From contig NC_092051.1 in the NCBI RefSeq assembly GCF_003086295.3, forward strand, positions 12,392,810-12,456,809: a stretch of DNA of 64,000 nt, given 5' to 3'. The stretch comes from Arachis hypogaea. Lineage: Eukaryota > Streptophyta > Magnoliopsida > Fabales > Fabaceae. The translations under genes were made by a program, and so were the position numbers. This document shows positions 38,001 to 48,686 of this stretch, piece after piece. The notes under the pieces are model-generated. The model saw only the letters and a list, made by a program, of their open reading frames with translations, was not told the origin of the DNA and ran no database searches. The stretch's first letter is position 1. Every line of letters begins with the position of its first letter.

Positions 38001-38400
38001 GCAGCAAACTTTGATACACTAAGTAAATTGAGTTATTTGTAGCACAAGTAACAGGTAATTCAATTTGAACGAAAGATCTGATTTAGAATCATAAAGAATA
38101 GATGAACCTGAATTAGAAATGTGAATACCTGGATTATTACCTATGTATAACTGGTCTGAACCTGTTTGAAATTCTACAGATTGAAAAGATTACTTGCTTC
38201 AGTTGTAATATGGTGGCTAGCTTCTGAGTCAGGGTACCAAGCTGAGTTTTGCATTGATGAAGAGGTTGAAAGTGCAGTTAAGAATACCCTTGGTTGATGG
38301 AAGGATGAAGGTGGAGCTGGTGGTTGATATGATTGAGCTGACGATGAAGCATTTGGTGATTCATAATTCTAATCAAACCGATAATAACAATTCCAGGCAG
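35091..38400 (-). pseudogene. copia polyprotein remnant (gag fragment to RNase H)
   Basis: From the 5' side on the minus strand: traces of gag (about 38460-38250, Asn/Gln-rich), pre-integrase MWHKCLGDPSIKIV (about 37795), an integrase C-terminal piece (MFGCICYPFLRPYNKHKFDY and DMCLFLGYDLNHKGYKC, about 37105-36980), reverse transcriptase (GMDFEQTFSPVFKPQTIRIV, 36300; QFDFDNAFFSGNLHETVYM, 36210; WAYVDDILLTGNN with the YVDD active site, 35960), and RNase H (FSDADWGADADDRKSVTGYC, about 35475; SRSSTEAEFRALA, about 35360). At least six frame changes or stops separate these blocks. Confidence 0.85.
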
Positions 38401-38687
38401 CATGACCAGTTTGATTGCGAATTTGATAGAATAATTGATTGTTTGTATTATTGAATCTATTATCTCTCATAAACCGCCACCTCTTCCTCTTTTTGGTGGA
38501 TTGTTCTTTGTAGTGGATTGTTCTCATAATTGATTGTTCTTTTTTGGTGGATTGTTCTTTTATTTATTAAACACACATGCTTTTTTTTTTAAAGTGATTA
38601 TTCAGACTTTGATTTTAAACAGTAAAAATTATAGATTGAAAATAATAGACGCGTTTGCAAGGATCATTGTCATTGTTGTTAACAATT

Positions 38688-38701
38688 GGCTCTGAATACC
38701 A
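38688..38701 (-). other. Primer-binding site of the copia element (tRNA-iMet)
   Basis: On the minus strand TGGTATTCAGAGCC directly follows the 5' LTR. This is the initiator-Met site used by copia elements (TGGTATCAGAGCC) with one extra T. Confidence 0.75.
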
Positions 38702-38977
38702 TGTGAAAATTTACATATGATGTAGTAAATGAAATTGAATTGAATCAATAATCAATAAAAAATGAAATGAAAAGAAGGTGAAAACAAAAAAGAGAAGAGT
38801 ATGCCTTCATATTATTGATTGAAGTGTATTTTTACAATGCAAACTAACTGCTATTTATAGGAAGTCTCTAAACAACTCTCTATAACTAACTTAATACTCT
38901 AAGATAATACTTACTCTTAACAGTTGAACTAACCGTTTTCTAGTGTATTAGACCTTTCTTGATCTTGATTCTTTAGA
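38702..38977 (-). repeat. 5' LTR of the copia element
   Basis: Partner of 34709-34996; on the minus strand it ends TTCACA directly before the primer-binding site. It differs from the other copy by scattered substitutions and small indels, so the insertion is not recent. Confidence 0.8.
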
Positions 38978-39019
38978 ATTAGAGAAATTACTTTGATTGA
39001 TTAGGCATTACATAGAGAT

Positions 39020-39806
39020 TTAAAAATCTTCGCCGCGAAGCTGTCTAAGAATCCTGGAATGAGGGGCATCAGGGTCACCACGCATAGCATTTTGCCGCCA
39101 TATCTCAGTGGCCCTCCTCAGAGAATCCTCCGCCGTGTCCAGCTGCTCCGGCAGCCACACTATTACACCGCCACTCCCCACTTCCCTTGTTGAATCCGCC
39201 GTCCTATCTGATGCACGACTCAAAGGGTTCCTCGTGTCCGCGATCTCCAACTCCGACAAGGGCGACGCCTTGTGGTCTTTGAAGTAACCTCTGTCATCCT
39301 CTTCCTGTTCCTTCCGGCTCTTCTCTTCCGGAAACGGAGCTTCGTCTATACCAGCGGTGCAACTCGCTTCTTCCAACACGGGAGCTTTCGAACTCTGCTG
39401 CCGCTTCTGTTGAAGGCTAGGCTCCAATGGCTGGTTCACCCCAGTGCTCTTCAGTTTGGAAGATGGTTCAGTTGGAGATTTTGGAGTCGCAAGAGGATCG
39501 TCCTTTTTGCTCGATGCATGATCCGTTTCCACAAACTTGGTGCTGCTTGTATTATCACTCTCTGTACCCTGCATTATTCATATGAATAGTGTTAACTACT
39601 TAATTTTGATAAAGTAATTTGAATTTGGTGTTATTATAGCTTACTTTGGGTGGTGATTGGTGAACCTTAGGTCCGGCTTCTAATTCTCCCGAATGAACTT
39701 CAGGGTCTGCTGTTCTGCTACGTGTGGCGGAGCATAAGCCTCGTTGCGATGATTTCCAACACCATCTTCTTGCTGCTGTGTATCCTAATGCTACCCTTGA
39801 TTGCAT
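39020..39806 (-). CDS. Conserved plant protein, predicted mitochondrial, two exons
   Basis: Exon 1 is 39806-39645 (54 codons), the intron is 39644-39569 (76 bp, GTAAGC...TGCAG), and exon 2 is 39568-39020, giving 236 residues. The N-terminus is rich in Arg and Ser without acidic residues (MQSRVALGYTAARRWCWKSS), typical of mitochondrial presequences. The middle is hydrophilic and probably disordered (many Lys, Ser, Glu). The C-terminus carries the conserved part: SELEIADTRNPLSRASD, VIVWLPEQLDTAEDSL and MRGDPDAPHSRILRQLRGED. I know this C-terminal pattern from uncharacterised land-plant proteins and assign no function. The intron is short but has good splice sites and keeps phase 0. Confidence 0.75.
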
Positions 39807-40576
39807 CTTCTTCTTGTCTCACTTGGGTTTGGTAACTGACAGTGCAATGTTTCTGTATTCGGTTGTGGGTGCTATCACTTTAAGGAATGATTGGGGATGA
39901 ATACAACACTCCTCGGACTTTCTGGAATTTCCTCCAGGACACGTGTTCCAAGCTGTTTACGTGGCATGCTTTCTATGATGCCACGCAGACTATAATTAAG
40001 TGATGTCTTTTCTAGAATACTCTCTGCCTCTGGAATGTGGAATTTACATAATTTAAATTTCGTCATGATTAGTGGATAAACTCAAATCATGTTGATTGTC
40101 ATCTAGCGGCAGGTACGCATAATAGAAACTTATAGACCTTATTAGAATTTTTTTTAACGTCTAATCAATAAATTAAGCCAGTCTTCCCTGTTCCACAAAT
40201 TTTCTATCTCTTTAAGATAAACAACCACTAATATGTCTGCAAAACTGAATGGATGTTGTTTCAAAAATCTATCCGGTGCTGATGATTAATAATTAATAAT
40301 CGTTAATACAGTTTGATTTGACAAGCATAAGTTTTGAAGCAAAGAATTTTTTACAATTAAACCCTGTGGCAGAGGCAAGATTTACTAGTATCTAGTCCAT
40401 ACGATACATGAATTTGGGATCGTTGGCAGCTCGGTGCCGAGAACAAAGTGATTGATATTATTTTGTCTGCAATGAAAATTGATAACAGTGTATGCAAAAG
40501 AAATGAACACAAATGAAGAAACATTTGGCATTTTGTGCTTTACAACCATTGATATGATTAATTGTGTGAAGTTGTT
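39807..40576. other. Intergenic between two minus-strand genes
   Basis: It should hold the promoter of the gene starting at 39806 and the 3' UTR of the GATA gene. No other coding region is supported. Confidence 0.5.
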
Positions 40577-41004
40577 CTAATAAGCACAAGAAAGGGCCAT
40601 CAACAATATAGCAGCCTCTTCTTCTTCTTTTAACTTGAATTGACTTCTTCCATGTAATGTATAAGGCTCCATATTGCAACCAAAATCCACTTCATCATCA
40701 TGCTCACTTGTTGCTCTATTATTCCTCTTCCTGCTTTTCTTTGCTCCCCCTTTATCCAGGGCTTTCCTCCTCTTCCTGTACCTTAGCCCACATGCATTGC
40801 AAAGAGACTGAATAAAAAGTAAAAACAATGAAAATCAATATCACAAGAATGATATCATTAAATATCAATAGTCCAGAAATACTGAAAAATCTTGGTTTGT
40901 TTGCATACCCTAGGGCCATCTGGACCAGCCCTCCATAGAGGTGTGGTGGTTGTGTGGCAATCGTTACAGCTTCTGTTTGATACTGCTCCAACTTGAACTT
41001 CCAT
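40577..41004 (-). CDS. LLM-domain B-GATA transcription factor
   Basis: Exon 1 is 41004-40909 and exon 2 is 40807-40577, joined across a GT...CAG intron (40908-40808), giving 108 residues. The intron cuts the zinc finger, as in plant GATA genes. The finger is CNDC (residues 13-16), 18 residues with TTPLWRAGPDGPR, then CNAC: C-X2-C-X18-C-X2-C, the class IV plant form that binds GATA sites in DNA. A basic tail follows (RYRKRRKALDKGGAKKSRKR, a nuclear signal). The C-terminus ends AAILLMALSCAY, the LLM motif that defines the short B-GATAs related to Arabidopsis GATA15/16/17. In Arabidopsis these act in greening, growth and cytokinin/light responses; the same role here is inference. Confidence 0.9.
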
Positions 41005-42751
41005 TATCCTGTGTCATGATGCTAATTATTAGTTACTTTGCTATTGTTGTTGTTGATGTGATACTAACAACTAAGGAGGAGGAATAAATGAATGAGTTCC
41101 AAGAGAAGCAAAACAAGATAGAGCATCAGATTACTCACTTGATCGCGGTTCAACAATAAAGTTGAATCCAGAAAGAGGCAAAGAAGCCTTATAAGAGTCA
41201 ATCAGCACCACCAAAAGCTTCTTTCTGATTGAATGTTAATACTTCAGGGCTTTTGGCTATTGACCACTGATTCTCCTGTTGCTACTACTTAGAAAATTTG
41301 CACGTTTAAGCCGAGTGAAAGTTTGGAAAAAAAAGGAGAAACTAGAGCAAGGTCCAGAATACTATAACAATAAGGATAAGACCTCTTGTAATATGTTATA
41401 TATACTTTCCAGATCGACGGCAAACAGGACCTAATATACAATTAAACTGTTATTTCTGAAACAGTTAAATTAAAATATAAGTACATCTGTACATGTGTGC
41501 GGAAATTTTGGTGATCTGTACAAAATTTTAGGGATGTTCCAGTAAAAAGACAAAAAGAAACAGGACCTTTTCTTTTTCTTTAATGTAAAATAGAACTACA
41601 GTTAAATAACAATTATAATAAAAATAATAAAAAGTTCCTCTATATACCAAGCATAAATATACACAAACATAAACAATTGTAGACAATCATTATTTGTTAA
41701 TAATTTGTGCATTTCCAACAAACCCTTGTCTTTGAATGAACAAAGAATCCTAAAATTTATATTCCTTTGGCCACTAAACTTTTTTGAAAAATAATGAAAG
41801 AGAATAAAGAAATAAAAGGTAGTTGCTAAAATTGGAATCAGTAACTTAATGGTTCATACTGGTTTGTCTTAATTGGTTGAGCTTTGACAATTCTTTTTGT
41901 GTTTGTGTTGAAGCATTGACTCCAATAGTTTTTACAAGCTAATTTTATATTATCATGTTAGCTAGAAAGAATGTGTGATAATATACGGTTTTAATACAGT
42001 ATCTACAGTCAGATACCACACGGCGACGATGATGCTAGTCTGGCTTCAAATGAAAGGCTCCAAAAGAGACAGCTATGCATAAAAGATGCAATAACAGACA
42101 ATGTCCGACCCATATATTTGGTACCAAACGTCACCAACAACTTATAAGCATTGATTTTTATATTATAACATTCTTCAATAATGTTTACTTTTTGCCTTTT
42201 AATCCCACTGAGCCAACCCCAATAATTAGAATCGTCACAAATGGAAATGACAAAACAGTCGGTCATAAATTGCGAGCTCATATTGTAAACACCAGCAGCA
42301 AACAAATTTAACATATTGTTGTCTGCACTATAGTGGCTATATTTAGTTGTTTTGCACCGAGAATATATATCAAGAAAACACAAAATATGGAGCCGGTACT
42401 CTTGTATTTATAACATGGAAGCTTTACTCCTGTGATTAAAAACAGGCAGAAACGACTTGAGTCTTGAGTTGATCAGATATTATTTAATATTTATTGTTAT
42501 TTGATAAGATACATCAAATTCATACCAGACATACATTGTATTATATTGTCATACACTTTGACCCTTCACATGAAACAAATAGGAAGAATACAGTTACCAA
42601 CATAGTTCTGTATTCCCCTGGTTCTTCTAGCTATGAATTTCAGAAGTTTTCTTTCTTAAAGGGTGGAAAAATGGTTATATGAAATAAATAAATAGTAAAG
42701 TAGAAACAAACATATAATGAAATTCTAATGTTTCTTGCAACTTAAGCAATG
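41005..42751. other. Intergenic, promoter side of the GATA gene
   Basis: The GATA gene 5' UTR may contain another intron (candidate splice sites near 41010-41150), but this cannot be settled from sequence alone. Beyond about 41300 the sequence is A+T-rich and without a supported gene. Confidence 0.45.
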
Positions 42752-44807
42752 TTAGGGAAGTCGAACTGAATAGAATATGGTGTTGTGGTCTATCCCATTA
42801 TTTGGAGTGGCATTCTGTGACAAAGCCACAAGCGCCGCAACAAGACCCGAATTCCCTGCAAGAGATGGTTCAGTGTAGTTATAGTTGGAACGCAAGTCAT
42901 TGAAACCATCAAGCTTATCAGGACCACCAACCATGGCTCCTACAATCACATTCGGATTCGGTTTCCTTCTGTCCCTCCACTTCCATCCACCACCACAACC
43001 ATACTTCTTCCCCTTCTCACTCATAATAGATGCACCCATGTGGTGAACTTCTTCAGGGTATCTCTCTCCAAACCCAACCACATAGCTCATCTTCTCTGGA
43101 TTCTTCCCAAGTATGTAATCCACCTGAGTCCTAGCAAAATCCTCCAATGCTTCTGAACGGTAGAATTTACCTCCGCACATTATTCCAGGTACGTATAAGG
43201 CACCTACCTTGCACACAACAATGTGAGTACTATGATACTATCACATAGTTAAAAAGTTCAAACTATAGTATAGTATAGTTAGCACTACTTACCCATGTAA
43301 TCACTATATAGCTTAGCCAAGAATGCTGCGTTCACAACGTACTGAAGAGGGCGTGGATTTCCATGGTTTAACATGATCAACCCTCCTTTTGTTCTGTTAA
43401 ATTTCCTGGAATTTGGGAGATAAGAGCACACTATGTCATCGATTTTGTTTTGATAATTTTTCAATACTTGTTCGTAAGGATAGCCGTAATCCAAGAACAT
43501 TCTCAAGCGAGCAAGAAGCAACGCAGCACCGGGAAGCTTGTTGTCCCAAGAAAGCACACTCTGCCGCATGGAACCAACTTTCTCATCCAATTCAGGACTA
43601 GTAATGAGATTGAGGTAGGAAGAATTTCCGGTAGCCAAGTACATCCATGTTCCGCCCCACAAGAACTCATCCCAGAAGCCGCTCGAGTTATAGACAAGCG
43701 AAGGCGGATCGGCCCCGCCAGAGTACTTGTCTCCTAATCCTTGCGTGGCGAATCGGAAGATCACGTCTGCTCCATGGATCAGTTTCTTGGAATAGGCCTC
43801 GTTATCATGGAAGACGATGGATGCAGCTGCTAGAGCGGCTGCGGTTTCCGCAGCGAGAGCAGGGCAAGTGGTGCAATGCGATGCAGGGCGAGGGGATTGG
43901 ATTTCCTCGGGGCGGATCCAACACTTGTTGTTGTGTTTGGTCGTCGGTGAAGGTAGTTGGGAAGCAACAGTGGTCGTCGAGTTTGCATAAGCGGTGAAGG
44001 TTTTGAGAAGGTAATCGGTTCCCCATTTTATGGTGTATTTGACATGATGAAGCTCAAGAGCTGATTCGTATTTCTGGTTGTATTCCAGTACGCTCCAACT
44101 TAGCATCGTCATGGCGAATGCCGCCGGGAAATTATACTTGGTGGAGTCACCGCCGTCGTAGTAGCCACCAACCTGCTCGTCTTTCAAACACGAGTCACCC
44201 CTCCATGAAACATTGTTGTTCAGAGGCAGTTTTCCAGCTGCATCAAATCAAATCATAACAAAACAAAACAAAAATTCCCTCTACTAGTATCAAATAAATA
44301 ATGAATATAAAATACATATTAAAAATAAATAAAATAACACGTATATAATTAGGTGAATAGATAGTGACTGATTTTTGTCATGCATGTAATATTTTTGTTA
44401 GAGGAATATAGAATGATACATTGCTGGGCGTTGAAGAAGAGGAGGGCCTTGGGGAGAGCAAGGGTATAGTTATCAAGAGTGGGGGAAGATGGAGGATGAT
44501 AATGTGGCTTGAGCTTCATTATGAGGGCGATAATGGCGGAAATGGTTACAAGGCAAACAAGTGTGGAAATGGAACTCTTATTACAATAGGAAGATGATGA
44601 CTTGGACTTTTCAAGGATGTCCGGTCTCCGCAGCCACCTTTGCTTCACTTCATCAGATGGTGCTTCATACGGCGCCCTATCCAACCCCCTCCTTCGCCGC
44701 CGGAACTCTTCCTCCTCCTCCTCCTCTTCTTCTTCTTCATGCCACAGACCATGCTCCTCAACGTTTATTTCCAGTGGACCACCCCATATGTTGTGTTTTC
44801 CCGACAT
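42752..44807 (-). CDS. Membrane-anchored GH9 endo-1,4-beta-glucanase (KORRIGAN type)
   Basis: Exons are 44807-44420, 44237-43293 and 43203-42752, with GT-AG introns of 182 and 89 bp, giving 594 residues. The start [15 protein letters not shown] matches the conserved N-terminus of KORRIGAN proteins; an ATG 13 codons upstream is less likely. The cytosolic tail holds an 11-residue Glu run followed by Arg residues, then one membrane segment ([17 protein letters not shown], about residues 80-97): a type II membrane protein. The GH9 domain starts at [18 protein letters not shown]. It has the nucleophile region [15 protein letters not shown], the HHMGAS histidine block, and [18 protein letters not shown] with the catalytic Glu. 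The family cleaves beta-1,4-glucan at the plasma membrane and Golgi and helps cellulose synthesis. The mature proline-rich tail of KOR1 is not seen. Confidence 0.9.
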
Positions 44808-44846
44808 TCTCAATCCAAATTCACTGATCATAACATACGCCCCCAC

Positions 44847-46364
44847 AATCTTTCGCTTTCATTTGTATACAGTAGCGTATATCAGGATCATTCTTATCTT
44901 TTCACCATCAATCTTCATTATTCTGTCTAATTAAATAAGGAAATATAGCCCTGCAGATTTCATTCTACTTTGCTTCTTATCTTTTCTGATTCTCTTTTTT
45001 AATTTTGGTACATACTTGGTGTTTCTTCCTCATTTCGAATGCACTCAACCGTTTCTCCTTGATTAAATTCCCTTTATGGGATCAAAGATCCACAAATATT
45101 TGAAAAATAATAAAAACTAGTTAAAATCAGTTTAAAGTTATTTTATTTTATATTAATTATTTTTAAAATAAATATATAATAAATAAAGTATATACTTAAA
45201 TAAATCTCTAAAAAATTTTGTGTTGGATATTATTATTTTCGAAAAAATATTATATTGGAATTTTTGAATTATACAAAATACATATATAGTGATGATTGAT
45301 GAACCAAAAGGTCCACAATTAAAGTGTATTTTCTCAATTTTTTAATTATTTAATAAAATATAATTTTTTATTATTTAATATTTTTTATATGTTTTTTTAT
45401 TTTATTTAAAAAATATAAAATAAAAAATTATATTTTATTAAATAATTAAAAAAATTGAAAAGATTCATTTTCGTATATAATGGAAAAGAATATTTGGATG
45501 CTGATTATGTATAAATGAAAAACATCATAATCTCATACTTGAGTTGAACCGCGCGAATTTGATACCCTGATGATAAGAGTGCAAAGAGGAATTGAAAAAT
45601 CTCACATTTAGCACGTAACGCGCTCAACAATAACACTGCCAAGTGCCAACCACATATTGCTTCCTTCTTCGACCTATGCATGCTTATGCCGTGCTGTTAC
45701 TACTTACTTCTCCTCCTAATAATGTCACACAGTGACCCTAACATAGCTGATGACCATCTCAAATTTTCGTTGCTGTTTCTACATGTACCTTGATCGTTTA
45801 AAACAGTACAAAACGTGCCCCCTTTTTCTTTGTTTTCTTTATCTAGCGTATAAACTCGCTTTTAAATCAGTAGTATTGACTATTGAGTACTGCTTTGAGA
45901 ATGAGGAGTAGCAGGACAAGTTGTAAACTTGTACTGGTAAAGAAACCCAAAAGTTTTCATAATAAACTTACAGATATAAAAAAAGGACAATAAGTCTTAT
46001 AATATTTTTAAAATGTTTTAAAATTATGTCTAAACTCAATGTTTAATTTGATTCAATTTTTTGTTATCTCTAAATCAATAACAATCAAGTGCCCCGGCCC
46101 TAATTCGAACCTTGCATTTCACTACTCTATGTAACTGGTTGCATGCATAGCAATGAATTCAATTTATCATGTGCTGTGATCTTGAACCAAGGGGGAAAGA
46201 GAAAAGGAAACTCATATATATATATAATTTGTAGATAGCATATATAATTGTATCAAATTTGGAAGATAGAGCCTTAGACACTCTACAATGTTTATTTTTT
46301 ATGGAGCATTCTGTGTGTGTTTGGTTAACATGCTTGTGGTATATGATATTTGAAATGAGGAATG
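44847..46364. other. Intergenic upstream of the GH9 gene
   Basis: The first few hundred bases presumably hold the GH9 promoter. A small foldback at 45334-45458 is listed separately. No coding region is supported. Confidence 0.5.
45334..45458. repeat. A+T-rich foldback, 40-bp arms
   Basis: The left arm (45334-45372) and right arm (45419-45458) are almost perfect inverted copies (for example ATTATTTAATAAAATATAA against TTATATTTTATTAAATAAT), separated by about 46 bp. This is MITE-like, with no coding capacity. Confidence 0.7.
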
Positions 46365-46507
46365 CTAGGGGACAGTAATTTTGGTGTTTTGTAAATCATT
46401 AATAGTGTTTTTAATGGTGTGAGATTACATCTAATGGTGAGAAATTACTCACTTTTATTTTGATAGTTAAATGCTGGCCAAAAAACACAAAAGTTGCTGG
46501 TCCCTAG
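46365..46507. repeat. MITE with CTAGGG ends
   Basis: The left end CTAGGGGACAGTAATTTTGG pairs imperfectly with the right end (reverse complement CTAGGGACCAGCAACTTTTG) over about 30 bp. The 143-bp segment has no coding potential. Confidence 0.65.
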
Positions 46508-46810
46508 ACTTTTCCATTTGAAATTATTTTGTCCAAAATAAGGGGTGCATGGTGGGGTGTCAAGAAAGAAAAAGGGATTGAGAAATTGGGAAATGGAAAT
46601 AGAGAAATTGATTTCAGTGTTTGTTTATAGAGATGAAGAAGGGAGGGGTTGTTTATAGGTTAGCGGTGTGTGAGGGGTGAATGGCTAAGGAAGGTAGTTT
46701 AGTTGTCCATGGTGAGGTGAAACGGGTGGAATGGTGGCTGGTGATTAGGGGTGGAAATGAAAAGCATTGGCTTTAATGAGAATCAATGTTATAAATAGAG
46801 TGAATTATAG

Positions 46811-47340
46811 GGTACAGAGCAAAAGTCATACAGATTTAAAGATTTGCTTACTAAATTACACTTTTCAAAGCCACACTTTTTACTTAAAATCGTAGCTCTT
46901 CACAAAGAAAAGCGTCACCTAATAGAAAAAAGTAAATTAGAAGATTTAAGAGAAGAAATAATTAAGCTATCAAAATTAATAGATCAAAAATTAATGATTT
47001 TAACTAATGTTAACTGTAATGACACCGAATTCTTAAAATCAATACAAAATGATTTTTCTCAAAATCTTTATTTTACTATAAGTTTTATTGAAGGACTTCA
47101 AAAACCTGAAAAACTTATTTTTCACACGGAATTTCTAAAAAATGTTACCATGGAAATGATTCCCCACATCTTTATCATACTTTTAACCCACAATTAAATT
47201 CTATAGTAGATATGCTTGAAGAAATATTAGTATTCATAAAATTTCAAAGAAATAAGGAAAAAGAGAATCCCAAAGAAGAAAAATTTCAAAATATAATCAA
47301 CATAACAGATTTAAAAGTAAAACCACCACTAAAATTATGA
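46811..47340 (+). pseudogene. Viral small ORF (coiled-coil), frameshifted
   Basis: This frame opens right at the left end of the viral copy, after a stop at 46808-46810, and no ATG begins it, so it may be missing its start. It encodes a Lys/Glu/Leu-rich, probably helical protein (KLEDLREEIIKLSKLIDQK). The open frame runs to 47197, but the related sequence changes frame near 47165 and then reads to a TGA at 47338-47340, which overlaps the ATG of the next gene. It occupies the position of a small ORF before the coat gene. Function unknown; a virion-associated role is a guess. Confidence 0.6.
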
Positions 47341-48686
47341 ATATTGAAGAAAAATTAGAAGAAGTTACAATACTTTTTAAACAATTAAAAATGGCTCAAG
47401 AAAATAATATTATGGAACAGGGTTTTCAAATAGAAGAAGAATTAGTAAATTCTGAAAATATAGAAAATGAAGAACACATCCTAGATTATTCAAGTGACGA
47501 AGAACCAGCAATTCCAATACAAGTAAAAAATGAAGCTGGAACATCTAAGGATAATCAATCTCAATTTAAATGGGAAACAGGTTTTGATAATTATGCTTTT
47601 TAAAAAAGGATTTATAAATAAAGATTCAAAATATACAAAAATACCATCAAAATACGTTCCTAAAATCCAGGAAATGGAAGGAGAAAGAATGCTCGATTTA
47701 GACTGTAAAAAGAATGAAAAAGAAATTTTCGAAAACTGGTTGAATTCCTTTTTATTAGAAGCCTTTACTAATCCAAAACTTAGTGAATTGTCTGGAAGAG
47801 ACATTTGGAATTACATAGGGTTTCATACTAAAGGAACTATAAGAGATTATATGACATCAATAGAAAACCAAATAATAGAAGAATTAGCAACAAAAACAAC
47901 AGCTTATGATAAGATATTATATATAATGATGATTCTATATAAAGAATTTTTTGGAAAAAATATTATAGATCATAGACAAGAAGTCTATAATAAAGAATAT
48001 CAAGAAGCAAAAAACCATTTAGCTAATATTCAGATATATGATTTATGTAATGTGGAGTCTTATATATGTGAATATAGAATACATTATTACAAATTAAAAG
48101 AAGAAGATAAAAATCATTATCTTAGTATGTATATAACAAAACTTCCATATCCTGCTAATGAATTTATAATGGGAAGATTTATAAGAGAAATAAATAGAGG
48201 GACAATTGAAAATAATTTTGGTGGAGCAACCTCTGCAATAAGAGTGGAAATAAAAGAACGTTGTATGCAAGAAGCAACTCAAAAAAGATTTGCAAATATA
48301 ATTAGAATTTGCTGTCAGGATAATGAAGAGATACCTCAAAAATATGGTCTTAATAAAAATTTTCAAAGAAAAAGAAAATGTCAATTTAGAAAAAGAAAAT
48401 ACTATCCAAACTGGAGAAAAAAGAGGTATTTTAGGAAGAGAAATAACAATAAAAACAAAAGACAAAAAATGACTATTGCCCAAATAAAAAAGAAAATTGT
48501 AAGTGTTGGTATTGCCAAGAAGAAGGACACTATGCAAATGAATGTCCAAAAAAGAAGGATAAAAAGGATCTTACTAAACAAATAGAAATTGCTAAGTCTT
48601 GTTTCATGGAACCATTAGAAGAATCTGATGATAACTTAGACTATATTTTTGAATATGTCTCAGAAACAGACTCAGAGACTGAGTAA
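47337..48686 (+). pseudogene. Viral coat protein, two frame changes
   Basis: An acidic N-terminus (47337 to about 47600; Glu-rich, like the precursor end of caulimovirus coat proteins) is followed in another frame by the capsid core (about 47600-48460; SGRDIWNYIGFHTKGTIRDY and YRIHYYKLKEEDKNHY), then a Lys/Arg-rich stretch. The zinc knuckle CWYCQEEGHYANEC (CX2CX4HX4C, about 48504-48545) reads in the first frame again, as does the acidic C-terminus ending at 48686. The frame changes lie near 47600 and in an A-run near 48465. The protein would package viral DNA/RNA in a working virus; here it is broken. Confidence 0.85.

Larger units (their letters stand above)
34709..38977 (-). mobile_element. 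Ty1/copia retrotransposon, decayed
   Basis: Two related LTRs flank copia-type integrase, reverse transcriptase and RNase H remnants, all on the minus strand. The target duplication ATTAG is perfect (34704-34708 and 38978-38982). At 4.27 kb it is close to the full size of a small copia element. A purine-rich tract (AATTTGAGAGGGAC on the minus strand, about 35012-34997) sits just inside the 3' LTR. Confidence 0.85.

Noticed and set aside
40577..40991. Unspliced minus-strand frames over the GATA gene
   Set aside because: They read through the 101-bp intron; splicing at GT-AG sites gives the intact zinc finger.
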